From Hexactinellida sp. DTS-2022 (Eukaryota; Porifera; Hexactinellida): a stretch of DNA of 64,000 nucleotides. The notes under the pieces were generated by a model. That model was not told where the DNA came from. It saw only the letters and a program-made list of their open reading frames with translations, and did no database searches. Positions 24,030-35,453 of the stretch are shown here, piece by piece. The stretch lies in the NCBI GenBank assembly GCA_028753945.1, contig JAPNXP010000014.1:4340001-4404000 (forward strand), read 5' to 3'. Position 1 is the first letter of the stretch. Every line of letters begins with the position of its first letter. Made by a program: the position numbers and the translations under genes.

Positions 24030-24430
24030 CATACCTGCCAACCGTACAGGGATTTTAACCATTTGGCTGTTCTGTACAGGCGTACAGGGATTTATTCCAT
24101 TTATACAGGGATTCTTAAATTACTAATTATGACTCAAATAATGCCTAAAATGTCCACAGTGATGAATCTGCATATCTGATGATAGTATATTCTGCCGTGC
24201 ATTCTGCATTGACTACATAAAGGCACAACTTGGTTTATATATTTATTAAAGCGTACAGAGAATCTTTGTACAGTATGTAATTTAATGCTTTAAGTGTATA
24301 GTAATTTCCCTGGACGAGCGAGCGCAGCGAGCGAGAAAAACTTTTGGGATGTGTACAGAGATTTTGGCCAATGTACAGCGGAAAATTGGAGCCCTGTACA
24401 GGGATATAATTCAAAAAGGTTGCAGGTATG
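24030..24430. mobile_element. TIR element (CATACCTGCCAACC)
   Basis: Inverted termini CATACCTGCCAACC and GGTTGCAGGTATG with 'ataacg' on both outer sides (24024-24029, 24431-24436). The interior repeats 'gtacagggatt'. Related termini occur at 58092-58289 and near 63378. Confidence 0.65.
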
Positions 24431-24487
24431 ATAACGGCCTTGTATCAGTTGCATTGGTAACCATAAGGGTATCCTATGTGAATACTA

Positions 24488-24881
24488 CAGTCAACTCCCG
24501 TTATAACCAAGTCGGATATAACGAAGTACCTGCTTATAACGAAGTCATCACTGGTCCGGAAATTCTTCTATCTTATTACATTATAAAAACTTCGGTTACA
24601 ACGAAATGGATATAACGAAGTCATTTAAATCCCATATAGTCTCTAATCTATTAATTTTACACCGGTTATAACGAACTCCGGTTATACCGAATTCTACATA
24701 TAACGAACTCCGGTTATAACGAAATTTGTTCATAATGAACTCCGGTTACAACGAAATCCAAATTGTAATGAACTCTTTTAAGATTGAACTCCGCTTATAA
24801 CGAACTCCGGTTATAACAAACTCCGCTTATAACGAAATGAAACTACGGTCTCGAGCACTCCGTTATAACGGGAGTTGACTG
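24488..24881. mobile_element. pogo-like MITE, 'GTTATAACGAAG' family
   Basis: Starts CAGTCAACTCCCGTTATAAC, ends GTTATAACGGGAGTTGACTG, flanked by TA. 394 bp, largely made of 'cggttataacgaa' words. It abuts the NHL-gene relic. Confidence 0.85.
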
Positions 24882-24889
24882 TATAACAA

Positions 24890-25332
24890 AAATAATAGAT
24901 ACTATAACAAAAATATTTCCAAATTTGGAAATACAAACACCATAAGGCCCAATAAACTCTTCCCTCTCCTCTTCTTTCCAAGGTGTGAATATGCTGTGCA
25001 GATCCGTACTATATACATTGATTGAATTCCTCACATAGTTGCTAATGATAATACTACCAGCTGAGTCCAACAGAAGATCTAAGGGACGTCAGCGACCAAA
25101 CCGTCCTCTGTCCTTAGAGAGACACAGGAGCTGAAGGGGTGTCCTTCTCGAGGAAAGAAATGGACAGGGGACTCCAGTCAAGCGCCACGATACGATCAAC
25201 TGACAGTTCTGTAGGGTAATGCAGCGGTCCTATTCCGATACAGGACTTGGATTTGAGGAGTTTCAAGTAAACACACATTCTGTGGTTGCGGAATCTGTAA
25301 CTAACACATCTTTATTAGTGTCGGTAGAGTCC
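24890..25332 (-). pseudogene. NHL-repeat protein fragment (TRIM-NHL-like), degraded
   Basis: Two blades of an NHL-type beta-propeller are visible: VLVTDS followed, after a frame change, by RNHRMCVY; and LLLDSAGSIIISNYVRNSINVY with a following PYGVCISKFGNIFVI. NHL propellers bind RNA or protein in TRIM-NHL and related proteins. The frame breaks near 25290 and again near 25090, there is no start, and the 5' side is cut by a MITE (25341-25557). Further in-frame sequence on the far side of that MITE (25566-25666) may belong to it. Too little remains to name the parent gene. Confidence 0.5.
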
Positions 25333-25340
25333 ATAGGGAC

Positions 25341-25557
25341 CAGGGGTGGATCTAGCCACTAAAATTTGGGGGGGGGGGGGGTGCAAATTTTGGATGAGTG
25401 TAGTTTGGGGGGGTGCAAATTTTAGATGAGTTTTTTCATTAAATATTCTCGGCCAAGTGTTCTACAAAAGAAGGACTACAATTGTAAATAGAATGAAATT
25501 TTCTAATAGGATTAAAAATTTTGGGGTGGTGCGCACCCCTCCCTAGATCCACCCCTG
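25341..25557. mobile_element. hAT-like MITE (CAGGGGTGGATCTAG)
   Basis: Termini CAGGGGTGGATCTAG and CTAGATCCACCCCTG, with a perfect 8-bp duplication ATAGGGAC at 25333-25340 and 25558-25565. Confidence 0.9.
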
Positions 25558-25700
25558 ATAGGGACACTCCAACACTCCAACTCTCCTCCCTTGTCTTTAC
25601 CCTTGTCTTTAGTTCAAGTTCTTTTAATGAGTTTGAAATCTTTCTTTCGGAACTGTAATAATGCATGGTGTTCTGTGTCGGTACGAATATGGACTCATTG

Positions 25701-26991
25701 TTAATTAATTAATGGGAAAATTCCAAAAATACTCAAGTTTTTTAAAAATTTCCAAATATACTCAAGTTTTTCCAAATATACTCAAGTTTTACAGGATTAT
25801 TCCAAATATACTCAAGTTTTATTGGATTATTCCAAATATACTCAAGTTTTATTGGATTATTCCAAATATACTCAAGTTTTATTGGATTATTCCGAATATA
25901 CTCAAGTTTTATTGGATTATTGAAACTAGTATGGAGATCCCAACCACAAAAAATATTTATTAGTACAATCTGCACGTCTGCTCTACGCGCGTCCTTACAA
26001 CTTGTACTCGGGTCTACGGCCCTCGCTTGTATTTAAAGCATCTCCTTTTCAAATTAAATGTCGTTCTTGATGGTTGGCCGCTAGCCGTCTATTTATATCC
26101 GTTCATCCTAGCTACAGGTTTCTATAAGGACAGATTAAATAATTTGGATATTTATGCAAATTTGAACAGATAATTTTCTAGATATATGAGCTTGTCCATG
26201 TATAATAATATACCAATTCCAAATACGTATATAATTAAATATCACTAAGAAACTGTACCAGTGGACCCCTAACTTTGGGACGTGGAGAAGTTATTGTATT
26301 GATTGATAATAATTTGATAACAAATAACACAATGGAATGTTATAAATGTATGGCTAGACTGACAGAACACAAATAACTGATTAAATCATTTAATGCCTGA
26401 ACTTCCTCTCGATCAATTAGATTACTTTTTCAGTATTCCATAATGCATACTTAACATTTGACAGACACTAAAGCATTCGATTATACTAATTGAAATGCTA
26501 GCTGCTAATCCATACTGGAACAACCCTCGAATTTAATTGGCTAAAGGTTTTGACACCTTTTGTGATGGAAGATTTGAATATCTTTTTAGATATTGAACTT
26601 GTTTGTACATACAATACTAGTATTCCCCACCCCACTGCCAAATTTTAGGTCTGTAGCTTTTACCAGTTCCTCAATCAATTCTGAACAAACACACAAACAA
26701 ACAAACACAAAAACATTGTGATTTAATATATAAGATAGACTAAATATAGCCTTTCTAAACTTGAGTAGATCTGTGAATTTACTGAAAAGTTGAGTAGATT
26801 TGGAATTTATTGAAAAAACTTGAGCAGAATTGGAATTATTCTGAAAAACTTGAGTAGATTTGGAATTATTTTGAAAAACTTGAGTAGATTCGGAAAGATC
26901 TAGTTTTATATTTGAGTATCAGTAAAAGTTGAGTATATTTGGAAATTTTTAAAAAACTTGAGTATTTTTGGAATTTTCCCATTAATTAATT
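25701..26991. mobile_element. 1.3-kb TIR element with subterminal repeats
   Basis: Termini TTAATTAATTAATGGGAAAA and its complement. Just inside each end is an array of about 30-40-bp units containing 'ccaaatatactcaagtttt' (25745-25925, with the inverted version at 26755-26970). The interior holds a dispersed repeat (26417-26740). No ORF; no clear target duplication. Confidence 0.65.
26417..26740. repeat. Dispersed ~320-bp repeat ending in an AAAC-rich tail, copy 1
   Basis: Shares long blocks with 49203-49526, such as 'ctagctgctaatccatact' and 'atttaatatataagatag'. The tail is an 'acaaacaaacaaac' run. Possibly a SINE-like or Helitron-end repeat; class unknown. Confidence 0.6.
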
Positions 26992-27001
26992 GATTATTGA
27001 G

Positions 27002-27197
27002 TACCGTATTTACTCGAATAGTAGCCCCCTCGGCCCGGAGAAAACATCTTTATCTAATATAAGTCTCAATCAACACGATTATCAACCGACTATAATAATA
27101 AATTGTAATAAAATGTGTTGTTCTCGAAAATTCCTAAAAGTCTTTGGTCCCAATATGGCGAAAAATCGCCTTAGCTACTATTCTAGTAAATATGGTA
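27002..27197. mobile_element. TIR element (TACCGTATTTACTCGAATA)
   Basis: Inverted ends TACCGTATTTACTCGAATAG and CTATTCTAGTAAATATGGTA. Its right part and the following sequence (27140-27320) are shared with 51880-52010. Confidence 0.55.
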
Positions 27198-27439
27198 TTG
27201 GTAACTAAATAAACACAAACCTTAGAGGGCCCAATTTTTGACAGAAGGACCAAATTTCTCTGAAAATTTTGGTCCCCCGATTCGGCCCCGAAACAATTTA
27301 CCAAGGGGACCAAAATTTCCGTGACAGAACTACGGAGCAAATACATTAGCTTTGGTGCGAATGTAACCAACAGGAATGAATTAAGTTCCTTAAGGCAAGA
27401 GAAAGAGAAATTATTTCTAAATATCCAAAGATCTGGACA

Positions 27440-27556
27440 TACCTAATTTCCTGAACGGAACGGTATGGAACGGTACCATTCCGGAAAATCAAAGTACCTA
27501 AATTACGGAACGGTACCATTCCGGGAAATCTAAGTACCTAAATTACGGAACGGGTT
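27440..27556. repeat. Short tandem duplication (~50-bp unit)
   Basis: 'acggaacggtaccattccgg' plus about 30 bp ending 'aagtacctaaatt' is repeated twice with a partial third copy. Confidence 0.7.
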
Positions 27557-27629
27557 ATATAGCCCCCCAAGGTAACGAGTGTGACCCAAGGTATTGGTTA
27601 TCATAGACTATAACAACATTTGGTCTTGC

Positions 27630-27720
27630 CAGGGGCGTAGCCAGCCCCGAGTGATTGCCCGGGCACAGAGAGAAGTTGCCCGGGCCTGTGCCCCCAGGCC
27701 CGGGCTTGGCTACGCCACTG
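27630..27720. mobile_element. 91-bp hAT-like MITE (CAGGGGCGTAGCCA)
   Basis: Termini CAGGGGCGTAGCCAGCCC and GGGCTTGGCTACGCCACTG, with a perfect 8-bp duplication GGTCTTGC (27622-27629, 27721-27728). Confidence 0.92.
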
Positions 27721-27747
27721 GGTCTTGCATCCTGATATACTATTTTG

Positions 27748-28150
27748 TAGGGCTGAAACGAATATTCGAAATGTAACGAACGAACCTTTTTCTAAACGAA
27801 CGAATATTCGAATATTCGTTCGTTTGGATGACTAAGCAATAAATCAATTTCTAGAGACAAAATACATTGGAAAATTGGTTTTTGATAATGTTACAATGGT
27901 ATAATAATAGTTATAAAGTGTATTATACACAAGTTAACTAATAATCAGCTAGTTTAAGTGGGAATTTATATTTACGATATCTCTAAGCTATACAAAAGTC
28001 TTGAAGGTCCAAAATTAGTCAACGAATATCCGTTTCAATCTAATATTCGTCCAAACGAATATTCGTTTCATAACGAATATTCGTTTGCAAACGAACGAAT
28101 ATTCGTTCAATCATTTCGAACGAATATTCGGTATATTCGTTTCAGCCCTA
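27748..28150. mobile_element. hAT-like MITE filled with CGAATATTCG palindromes
   Basis: Termini TAGGGCTGAAACGAATATTC and GAATATTCGTTTCAGCCCTA, with a perfect 8-bp duplication CTATTTTG (27740-27747, 28151-28158). 'cgaacgaatattcg' units fill both ends. Confidence 0.9.
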
Positions 28151-28310
28151 CTATTTTGTACTAAATGTGCTAAATTATGAAGATAAATTGAAACAAACTG
28201 GCGTAAGCGCGTTTAGGGACCCAGGGGCCGAAATAGCTAACCTATTGTGTTCATGTGGTGCCCAAAATCACTAGCGATTTAGGGATCCCGTGTTTTGAAT
28301 AGAGTGAGTA

Positions 28311-28756
28311 CAGTAGAACCTCCCAGGTCCGGACCTCTCAGAACCGGGCACCTCCTTAAACCGGGCAACATATTTGTATAAGTTCAAAATTAATTCGCCA
28401 TTTTTCTGGGAATTAGCCCCAAAATATAGTTTATCTTTGCAGATTTGTTTGTCAAACATGTTACTAAAAGTAGAACCACCCTTATCTGGGCGGTAAATAT
28501 TGGTTTGGATTTGGCCATATGGTAATCTCGCTACTTTATATACGATTCATATTCGAAATTTATGAATTCTTTGGGTAAACTTATACCAAGATCAGATGTC
28601 GAGGTGCGTATCAGGTCAGACAACAGGTATTGAGACATCAGAACATAAACACTAGTTGATTATACAATAAAAATTATGAATATTTCCGAGATTCGGGCAA
28701 ATTCTAAATCCGGGCACCCTCCGGACGAGGCTGCCCGGATTGGGGAGGTTCGACTG
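28311..28756. mobile_element. pogo-like MITE, 'CCGGGCACC' family
   Basis: Starts CAGTAGAACCTCCCAGGTCC, ends GGGGAGGTTCGACTG, flanked by TA at each end. 446 bp, no ORF. Confidence 0.8.
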
Positions 28757-28939
28757 TATATTGTTATAGGTTTAAGTTACATTAGATATATTTTGAATAA
28801 TATACTATAAGTAATTTCCCGGATAAAATAATCAGTTTGAGATGTCCACAAAACTACGAAAATACTATAAGAGAATTGAAACAAACACGTAACATATAAA
28901 TTCAAATAACAAAATAGCAAACTAACCATACCACTTAAC

Positions 28940-29737
28940 TCAATGTTTGTTGTAAACAGCCATAGGAATAGATTTTAGAACGATTAAGAGAAAAATAGAA
29001 ATTAGAATAAAATGGAAAGAAGTGATCCCGACTAAATAAGGAAGCGCTATTAGGATAAGGAGAAAGAACATTGTATTATACGAAGCGAAAGGCCGTAGGT
29101 TAATGCGTAGTCGCGGAAATTCACACTCATCTTTTGTAGAATGTTCGAAAACACTGGGTGATGGTCTTTCATTAAGAAATATACTCGATACTCGCGAAAT
29201 CCATAAATCTTCGTTATTAGAAACATACATTAACTGAGGTGTTAATTTCCAGTTTATATATTGAGATAATTTATGTAGATGTCTACAAAGGAATTTATTT
29301 TCATTAGGTTGTATTGCCCGTAAAATAGGATCCCCCATATACTGTATTTTTAAAAGATTTTGTGAATTGTTCATGATAGTATCATTAAGATTAGCTTTAC
29401 TATTTGTGGAAATTGTTGAGTATTTTTGAGCAGGAGACAATAAACTATCATCAAGTAATGATTCTGATTCAACCCTATTTTGGCAGTTATTATCTTTACA
29501 AGTCTGAAATAAACAATTGAAGTAATGATTGCATTGCTGTAGAATCTATTTTAGTTTGTCTTTATTCGGTTTTTCGCCGTTAATTATCCCATCTTCATTG
29601 TCTTCTTCGACTTCAACTAATTTAGTTATCCAATCCTTGAATCTAGTTAGTATCCCTCTGTCTCTATATGACTCACTTATCTCATCAGGCTGCCCATTAA
29701 GCATCGTATCGATTGAGGTACGTATTTCCTCCACAGC
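28940..29737 (-). pseudogene. SMPD4: SMPD4-like last exon with one in-frame TAG
   Basis: Open from the acceptor at 29738 to TGA at 28940 except for TAG at 29546-29548. Both sides of the stop are in one frame. The end contains two hydrophobic helices (around FFLLILIALPYLVGI and FILISIFLLIVL), as expected for SMPD4. Confidence 0.75.
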
Positions 29738-29747
29738 CTAGGATGTA

Positions 29748-30375
29748 CAGTAGAACCTCGTTAAATTTAACGGTACGTGGTATACCGATGGTATAATGAG
29801 GTATAACCAATTCTACCAAATTAGTATCTAGTTTCGGTATACAACCTTATGCTTAAAATGTATTATTTTTTACTTACATTATACCTAGATTATAATAATA
29901 TCATACCACAATATACCACGTATATTTCTAGTATTAAGGTCTTATAGATGTAAGTATATTCTATTTGTAATAATGTTAAGTATGGATTGTTATACCGAAA
30001 CAATTCCTAATTTGGTATAATTGGTTATACCTCATTATAGCATCGATATACCAAGTACCGTGTCGTTAATACAGTCAGGTTCTTTATTATAAACATTCAA
30101 GGGACGAAAATACCTCGTTTATACGAACACCAAGGGGCCGTCAATATATCGTAAACTCCCGTTATAAATTTTAAAAATAACATTCATAGTAGATATTAGT
30201 CCGGTTAATTATTATGAACATTCAAGGGACCAAAGATTTTGTGTTCATAACCGTTAACCGTGTTCCTATTAACCGGTGTCATTTGTATAGAAAATCCTTT
30301 GAAGGGTTCAAAATTGTGTTCGTTCTAAGCGGAAATTCGTATTAACCGTGTTCGTACTAAAGAGGTTCTCCCTTG
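29748..30375. mobile_element. pogo-like MITE(s) in SMPD4 intron 4
   Basis: Starts CAGTAGAACCTCGTTAAATT after TA. The right edge near 30374 reads 'actaaagaggttctcccttg'. An inner palindromic core of 'ggtataaccaatt' words (29770-30060), followed by TACAGTCAGG at 30069, suggests two elements fused or nested. Confidence 0.5.
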
Positions 30376-30766
30376 TATTATACCTGTTGCCATATACCTT
30401 ATAGAATTTATGCCGTTTATAGGAACATGCCGGTATAATAACATGTTGGTTATAAGAACATTATATGCAGTTCCCGACGATGTTCTTATAACTGGTATAC
30501 ACTGTACGTATGTACACTTAAACATATTTTAAACGACTTGGTTAGTTATTATTATTATTTTTGGGCTAAATCTATAATGTAGAGTTGTTACTGTGCGCTT
30601 GTTATTTTTTCTCATGACAGTCTAACTTAAGTAGTACAAATTTTTTGGCAATTTCAAATAAAGTTCCTAAGCATAATTTGAAATATGTAATATTTCCAGA
30701 AATTTCCATAGAAAACAAATTTTTGGAAAATTTACAACACTAACCTAGATAAACACCTGACTATAC

Positions 30767-31032
30767 CTGTACAGTCTGTTGAGTCATCATAGGGGTGTAC
30801 ATGTTCATACTCCCTATGAGGTCTACGATGTGTATCTGTAGGCTATGTCGCTCAGATAGGAACCTATACCGCGGAGATACGCTAGACACGGTACCCGAGT
30901 CGAATAGCATTATTTCCGCCTGTCGTATCATGTCAGGTAGGCCGGGCTGTGAGAAGACGCGCGTTACGCGAGATAGGAGAACAGCATCCCTGGTGTGAGT
31001 CAGGTTAAGTCGGATGGCCCGAGGGAGAAATT
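30767..31032 (-). pseudogene. SMPD4: SMPD4-like exon 4
   Basis: Acceptor 'cgctatag' (phase 1), donor GTATAG (phase 0). Encodes the FLPRAIRLNLTHTRDAVLL and RVTRVFSQPGLPDMI blocks. Confidence 0.75.
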
Positions 31033-31072
31033 CTATAGCGAGAGGCAGGTGAATCAGTGTATTATACAGCTA

Positions 31073-31254
31073 CAGTCGAGTCCGCTTAATAGAGCCACCG
31101 GTTAATATATTTCTCCACTTAATAGGGTCAAAATTTCAAAGGATTTATAGACGGAATTACAGTTGGCTTAAAATATTTTCGGTAATAGATTTATCCGCAT
31201 AATCGGGTCAAAGTAACCTGGTCCCAAGGTGACTCTATTAAGCGGAGTCGACTG
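31073..31254. mobile_element. pogo-like MITE, 'CTTAATAGAGCCACC' family, copy 2
   Basis: Starts CAGTCGAGTCCGCTTAATAG, ends TTAAGCGGAGTCGACTG, flanked by TA. It lies 40 bp upstream of the SMPD4 exon-4 acceptor. Confidence 0.85.
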
Positions 31255-31679
31255 TATTTGTAAATACGCTCCTAATCCTGGTCTGATCTAATGATATAAT
31301 TCCTTTGTTAAAACGTTATGTAATACTTCCAAGGGGGGGATCAACCAATGTATGATAGATCATCATTTGTATTACAAAATGGTCCAAAAAGCATGACAAC
31401 TTTAACCAAAGATACAGTAACAAAAAGAAGTTTAGAAATTATAAAATTATAAAAACTTAGAAAAACTTGTAATAAGGCAATATACAGTAAACTACCGTTA
31501 TATAACAGTATAGTATAGAAATAGAATAGTTTAATAACAGTTACTTAACGATATTTATAGGTTTCCTATTATGTAGTCTACGAGTATAATAACTGATCTG
31601 GTTGCTTAACAATTTACAATTATGAATATTGCTATATTCCTCCCCTCTTCACAATTATCTCATAATCTATATGGTGAGG

Positions 31680-34600
31680 TCATATTTGGTAATCTTCTAA
31701 GTATTTGGGCAAGCGACGTTCACGTTGAGGTCGAGTACAACTTTTTCCTATGAATTCACTTGGTTTCTCAGGCTTAGGGGTAGATGATGTCATCTTCGTA
31801 GGAGTCGAGTTAATGAAGCTATAATCTGAATCCATAGATAACTGTAGTTGAGAATCAATTGGAACTATGTCGTCAAATGACCTATTTCGAAGTGAACCAT
31901 CCATTCGAAGACTTGTATTAGTCGCTTCTTGTAATGATTGACTCTTTTCGGTTACATTGTCTAACGATCTATAATGATTAAGTGAAATATTTGTTTCTGT
32001 AGTCTTATTGCGATCTGTTTGAATAAGCGATTGGTTGAGATTATGAATGCCATTTCCCTCTCGTCTAACATGTGGTTGTAATCGATTAACATGAACCACT
32101 TTAACTCTACCATCTGTGTTTTTAATTAAAACATCCACTGGGCCTTTAACTTGAGTCACCAACCATCCTCCCTCCCATCTGTCTGCAAGTTTCTTAGAAA
32201 CTCCAGAATGTGGAAGGGAAAGCCAGACACTGTCTCCGACTGTAAACCTTAGTGAATTCCTCGAGCTCGTGTGTGCATCATAACATTCCTTCTGTCTATG
32301 CTGTGCCTGTACCAAATTCCCTTCGACAAACTCACGTATCTCGATCAGTTTCCTTCGCAAGAATTGTTCATAAGAAGTTTGGTTGCATTCTGCTGGAGTT
32401 AGAAACTGCGTTATGACAGGTGGGTCTCGCCCATACATTAATTGGAAAGGTGAAATACCAGTACTAGAATGTTTGGAAGTCCGGTATGATAGCAAAACTA
32501 AGTGTAAATACTTCTCCCAATCTTCGTTCTTTTCCACGTAACATCGGAGCATTTGAAGGACCGTCCTATTGCTCCTTTCAACCAGAGAATTTCCCTGAGG
32601 GTGATAAGGGGTAGTACGAGTTTTACGGATTCCCAACGACCTACAAGTTTCTTTCAAGAGGCAAGATTCAAAATTCCGTCCTTGGTCGGAATGGAGGAAT
32701 TCAGGGATACCGAATCTAGCAAAGAAGTCGACCAATATATTCGTAATGGTCTCAGCCTTCTGATCAGACATTGGAATGCATTCCAGCCATTTTGTAAACG
32801 CGTCCTCGACTACTAAGATGAATCGGTGTCCCTTTGTACTAACAGGAACTTCAAGAACGTCCACGTTAACTAATTGCATCGTTCTCCCAATTGGAGTATT
32901 GAGTAATGGGGCTCTGACCGGTAAAGGTAGTTTAGCTTTTTGACAAGTTTCGCAAGAGGTCACATACTCGTGGATATCAGAGCTCATTCCAACCCAAAAT
33001 CCTAAATATTTTGCACGACTAAGAGTGCGTTCTACGCCTTGGTGACCGGCATCGTCATGGGCTTGACATAGTAAATCTTGTTTCAGTGTATCAGGAACAA
33101 TGATGACACTTCGTAAGTCGGAAAATGGTTCAATCTTGTAGTTACGAGTTAAAACTCCATTAATTAATTGTAATTGTGATTGAATCTGCTTAAAACGCTT
33201 GAGTATCGGTTGGTTCCACTTGACACCAGAGAATCGTAGCCGAGTTTGAATAGCCTCGAGCTCATATAATACATTGCCTAATACAGGGTCATCAAGCTGT
33301 TGTTGTCTAATCATTTCCATAGTAGGTAAACGTGATAATTCCGTGAGCGCACAATGCTTGTGATTTTCGTTACCAGCTAGAATTCCAAAATTATATGAAG
33401 AACGCGATAAAGCATCTGCATTTTCATTGTCAGTTCCTTTGCGATATCGAATTACAAAGTCATACTCCTGTAATATTACAGCCCAACGCCATAGTCGTCC
33501 GACACTCTTTTGCTTCTCCAGCCATTCTAATGGCTTATGATCAGTGAGTATTTCGAACTGCCTTCCTAATAGATAATGTCGAAATCGCTTCACGGATTCG
33601 ACAATCGCAAGACACTCTAATTCAATAGTGCTATAATGTTTTTCTGCAGTCCTCAATCCCCTGCTATAGTAAGCCACAACATGTCCTTCTTGTTCCAAAA
33701 CTCCCCCCAATCCAGTTCCACTCGCATCCGTACACAATACGAACTTTTTCGTGAAATTTGGGCAAATTAGAACTGGGTTCGATGCCAATTTTTCCTTAAG
33801 TTCTGCGAATGATTTTCCTGCATGTGCATTCCAAGAAAATATAATATCCTTAGCTAACAAGGAATTCAGTGGTTCTGCGATATTTGCAAAGTTCTGGATA
33901 TACCGCCTATAATAATTCGCTAAGCCTAAAAATTGTTTCAATTCTTTCTGACTTGTAGGTTGTGGCCAGTTTACAATGGATTCCACCTTGTTTGTCTGTG
34001 GTGCCATTCCTTTATCAGAAAAAGTGTGTCCTAAGTAGGTAACAGATTGCTTTCCAATTACACATTTTCTTCCCCTTAAAGTCAATTTGTATTCACGAAG
34101 CCGTAGGAAAACCTGCATTAAATCTCGTCTATGTGACTCCAGATCCGGTGAAAATACTAGTATATCATCAATGAAATTGTCTTTACAATGTTCAAGTCCA
34201 CATAATACCTGATCCATAACTCTTTGAAAATAGCTCGGTCCACCTGTAAGCCCGAATGGCAATACCTTAAACTCATAAAGTCCCATTCCAGGTCCTGGAG
34301 AAAACGCTGTTTTTTCACGATCCATTTCCCTAATGGGTATTTGCCAATACCCAGAATTCAAGTCAAGTTTTGTGAAGTATTTCATTCCGCTTAGTTTGTC
34401 CTGAACCTGATCCGGGAGCGGCAGCGGATATGCATCTTTCTGAGTTACTTTGTTTAAGTTTCTATAATCAATACAGAATCGTATACTTCCATCTTTCTTC
34501 TCAACTAACACCGGTGGGGCAAGCCAGGGACTGCTTGAAACTTGTATAACGTCTTTACTCAACATCTCTCCAATCTGAGACTTCATCTCATCTTGATAGG

Positions 34601-35453
34601 CTTGTGGAATCATTCGCGGGGGAACTTTCACCGGAGCTGCATTACCTGTACGGACAGGAAAGGGATCGACCTTTGCCACGCCAGGTAGAGTAACAAATAG
34701 ATCTTGAAACTTCAGTACTATCCCTGAGAACTCTTCTTCTGTGTCTGGGTACTCAATCGAAGGTGAGCAGTCATACCTAGGAATTGCCCCCAAACACTCC
34801 CAGTCTTCTTCTTGTTCTTGATCTGTCGATCTTAAGACTGCATAAGATCCTGGACATTTTTGTTCATCATGTATTGGACAAGTGTGATTCACGCGTTGCG
34901 GACTATCTTGCGAATCCAAAGACTTTACTATACCAAGGTTTGGTCCAGTAGCAACTCTATTAAAAAAATCCAGGTTAATTTGATGTCTTGCTAAAAAATC
35001 CACGCCCAGGATGCAATCCGTTATTAGAGAAGGTGTTATTGTGAATTTTTGTGGCGAATGAAGTTTTCCAATTTTAATTTCCAATTCTACTTCACCCAAG
35101 GATTCCATTGTATTTCCAGAAGCAGTAAATAACAACTGTTCCGTAGGGGTAGTTCTTGCATTCTTGACTTTCTTAAATATTGAATTCGAAATAAGGGATA
35201 CCGATGAACCACTATCCAGCATAACGTTACAATTAGTATTTCCGATCTTCGCTACAACCTTCAATGGTTGAGTAGGTTGGCACAAAGCTACAATTGATTC
35301 TCTGGAGTACTGATTTATGGATTGAGCCATATTTAATATCTCTGGGACCTTGTTTCGGCTCTCCCAACAAGTCCCTGAGAGTTTAAACTTTGTCCAGTCG
35401 CGGGTTCGGTACAGTATCTCATTATATGTCCTAATTGATTGCAATTGTAACAA
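31680..35453 (-). CDS. Ty3/gypsy Pol polyprotein (protease, RT, RNase H, integrase)
   Basis: Uninterrupted ~1257-codon frame. In order: aspartic protease with LDSGSSVSLI; reverse transcriptase with LDLNSGYWQI and the catalytic FIDDILVFS; RNase H beginning at CTDASGTGLGG; integrase with an HHCC zinc region (HDDAGH...CETCQKAK) and the D,D,E core (DVLEVP, HSDQGRNF, GNSLVERSN); and a C-terminal region with a GPFxV-like fold (GPVDVLIKNTDG). All catalytic residues I can see are kept, so Pol could be functional. It overlaps Gag in a different frame. The position in an SMPD4-like intron, antisense to nothing and co-oriented with that gene, may load the host transcript. Confidence 0.93.
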   Translation of the reverse strand: MLQLQSIRTYNEILYRTRDWTKFKLSGTCWESRNKVPEILNMAQSINQYSRESIVALCQPTQPLKVVAKIGNTNCNVMLDSGSSVSLISNSIFKKVKNARTTPTEQLLFTASGNTMESLGEVELEIKIGKLHSPQKFTITPSLITDCILGVDFLARHQINLDFFNRVATGPNLGIVKSLDSQDSPQRVNHTCPIHDEQKCPGSYAVLRSTDQEQEEDWECLGAIPRYDCSPSIEYPDTEEEFSGIVLKFQDLFVTLPGVAKVDPFPVRTGNAAPVKVPPRMIPQAYQDEMKSQIGEMLSKDVIQVSSSPWLAPPVLVEKKDGSIRFCIDYRNLNKVTQKDAYPLPLPDQVQDKLSGMKYFTKLDLNSGYWQIPIREMDREKTAFSPGPGMGLYEFKVLPFGLTGGPSYFQRVMDQVLCGLEHCKDNFIDDILVFSPDLESHRRDLMQVFLRLREYKLTLRGRKCVIGKQSVTYLGHTFSDKGMAPQTNKVESIVNWPQPTSQKELKQFLGLANYYRRYIQNFANIAEPLNSLLAKDIIFSWNAHAGKSFAELKEKLASNPVLICPNFTKKFVLCTDASGTGLGGVLEQEGHVVAYYSRGLRTAEKHYSTIELECLAIVESVKRFRHYLLGRQFEILTDHKPLEWLEKQKSVGRLWRWAVILQEYDFVIRYRKGTDNENADALSRSSYNFGILAGNENHKHCALTELSRLPTMEMIRQQQLDDPVLGNVLYELEAIQTRLRFSGVKWNQPILKRFKQIQSQLQLINGVLTRNYKIEPFSDLRSVIIVPDTLKQDLLCQAHDDAGHQGVERTLSRAKYLGFWVGMSSDIHEYVTSCETCQKAKLPLPVRAPLLNTPIGRTMQLVNVDVLEVPVSTKGHRFILVVEDAFTKWLECIPMSDQKAETITNILVDFFARFGIPEFLHSDQGRNFESCLLKETCRSLGIRKTRTTPYHPQGNSLVERSNRTVLQMLRCYVEKNEDWEKYLHLVLLSYRTSKHSSTGISPFQLMYGRDPPVITQFLTPAECNQTSYEQFLRRKLIEIREFVEGNLVQAQHRQKECYDAHTSSRNSLRFTVGDSVWLSLPHSGVSKKLADRWEGGWLVTQVKGPVDVLIKNTDGRVKVVHVNRLQPHVRREGNGIHNLNQSLIQTDRNKTTETNISLNHYRSLDNVTEKSQSLQEATNTSLRMDGSLRNRSFDDIVPIDSQLQLSMDSDYSFINSTPTKMTSSTPKPEKPSEFIGKSCTRPQRERRLPKYLEDYQI

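Noticed and set aside
25712..25975. Repeats of 'ccaaatatactcaagtttt' resembling a CRISPR array
   Set aside because: Repeats are nearly contiguous with no unique spacers, have an inverted counterpart at 26755-26970, and lie just inside the TIRs of a eukaryotic transposable element.
30795..30998. 67-codon plus-strand frame
   Set aside because: Antisense shadow of SMPD4-like exon 4.
31320..31480. Possible tRNA or small RNA gene near the retrotransposon
   Set aside because: The tRNA-like sequence is only the 11-nt primer-binding complement at 36310-36320; no cloverleaf could be drawn.
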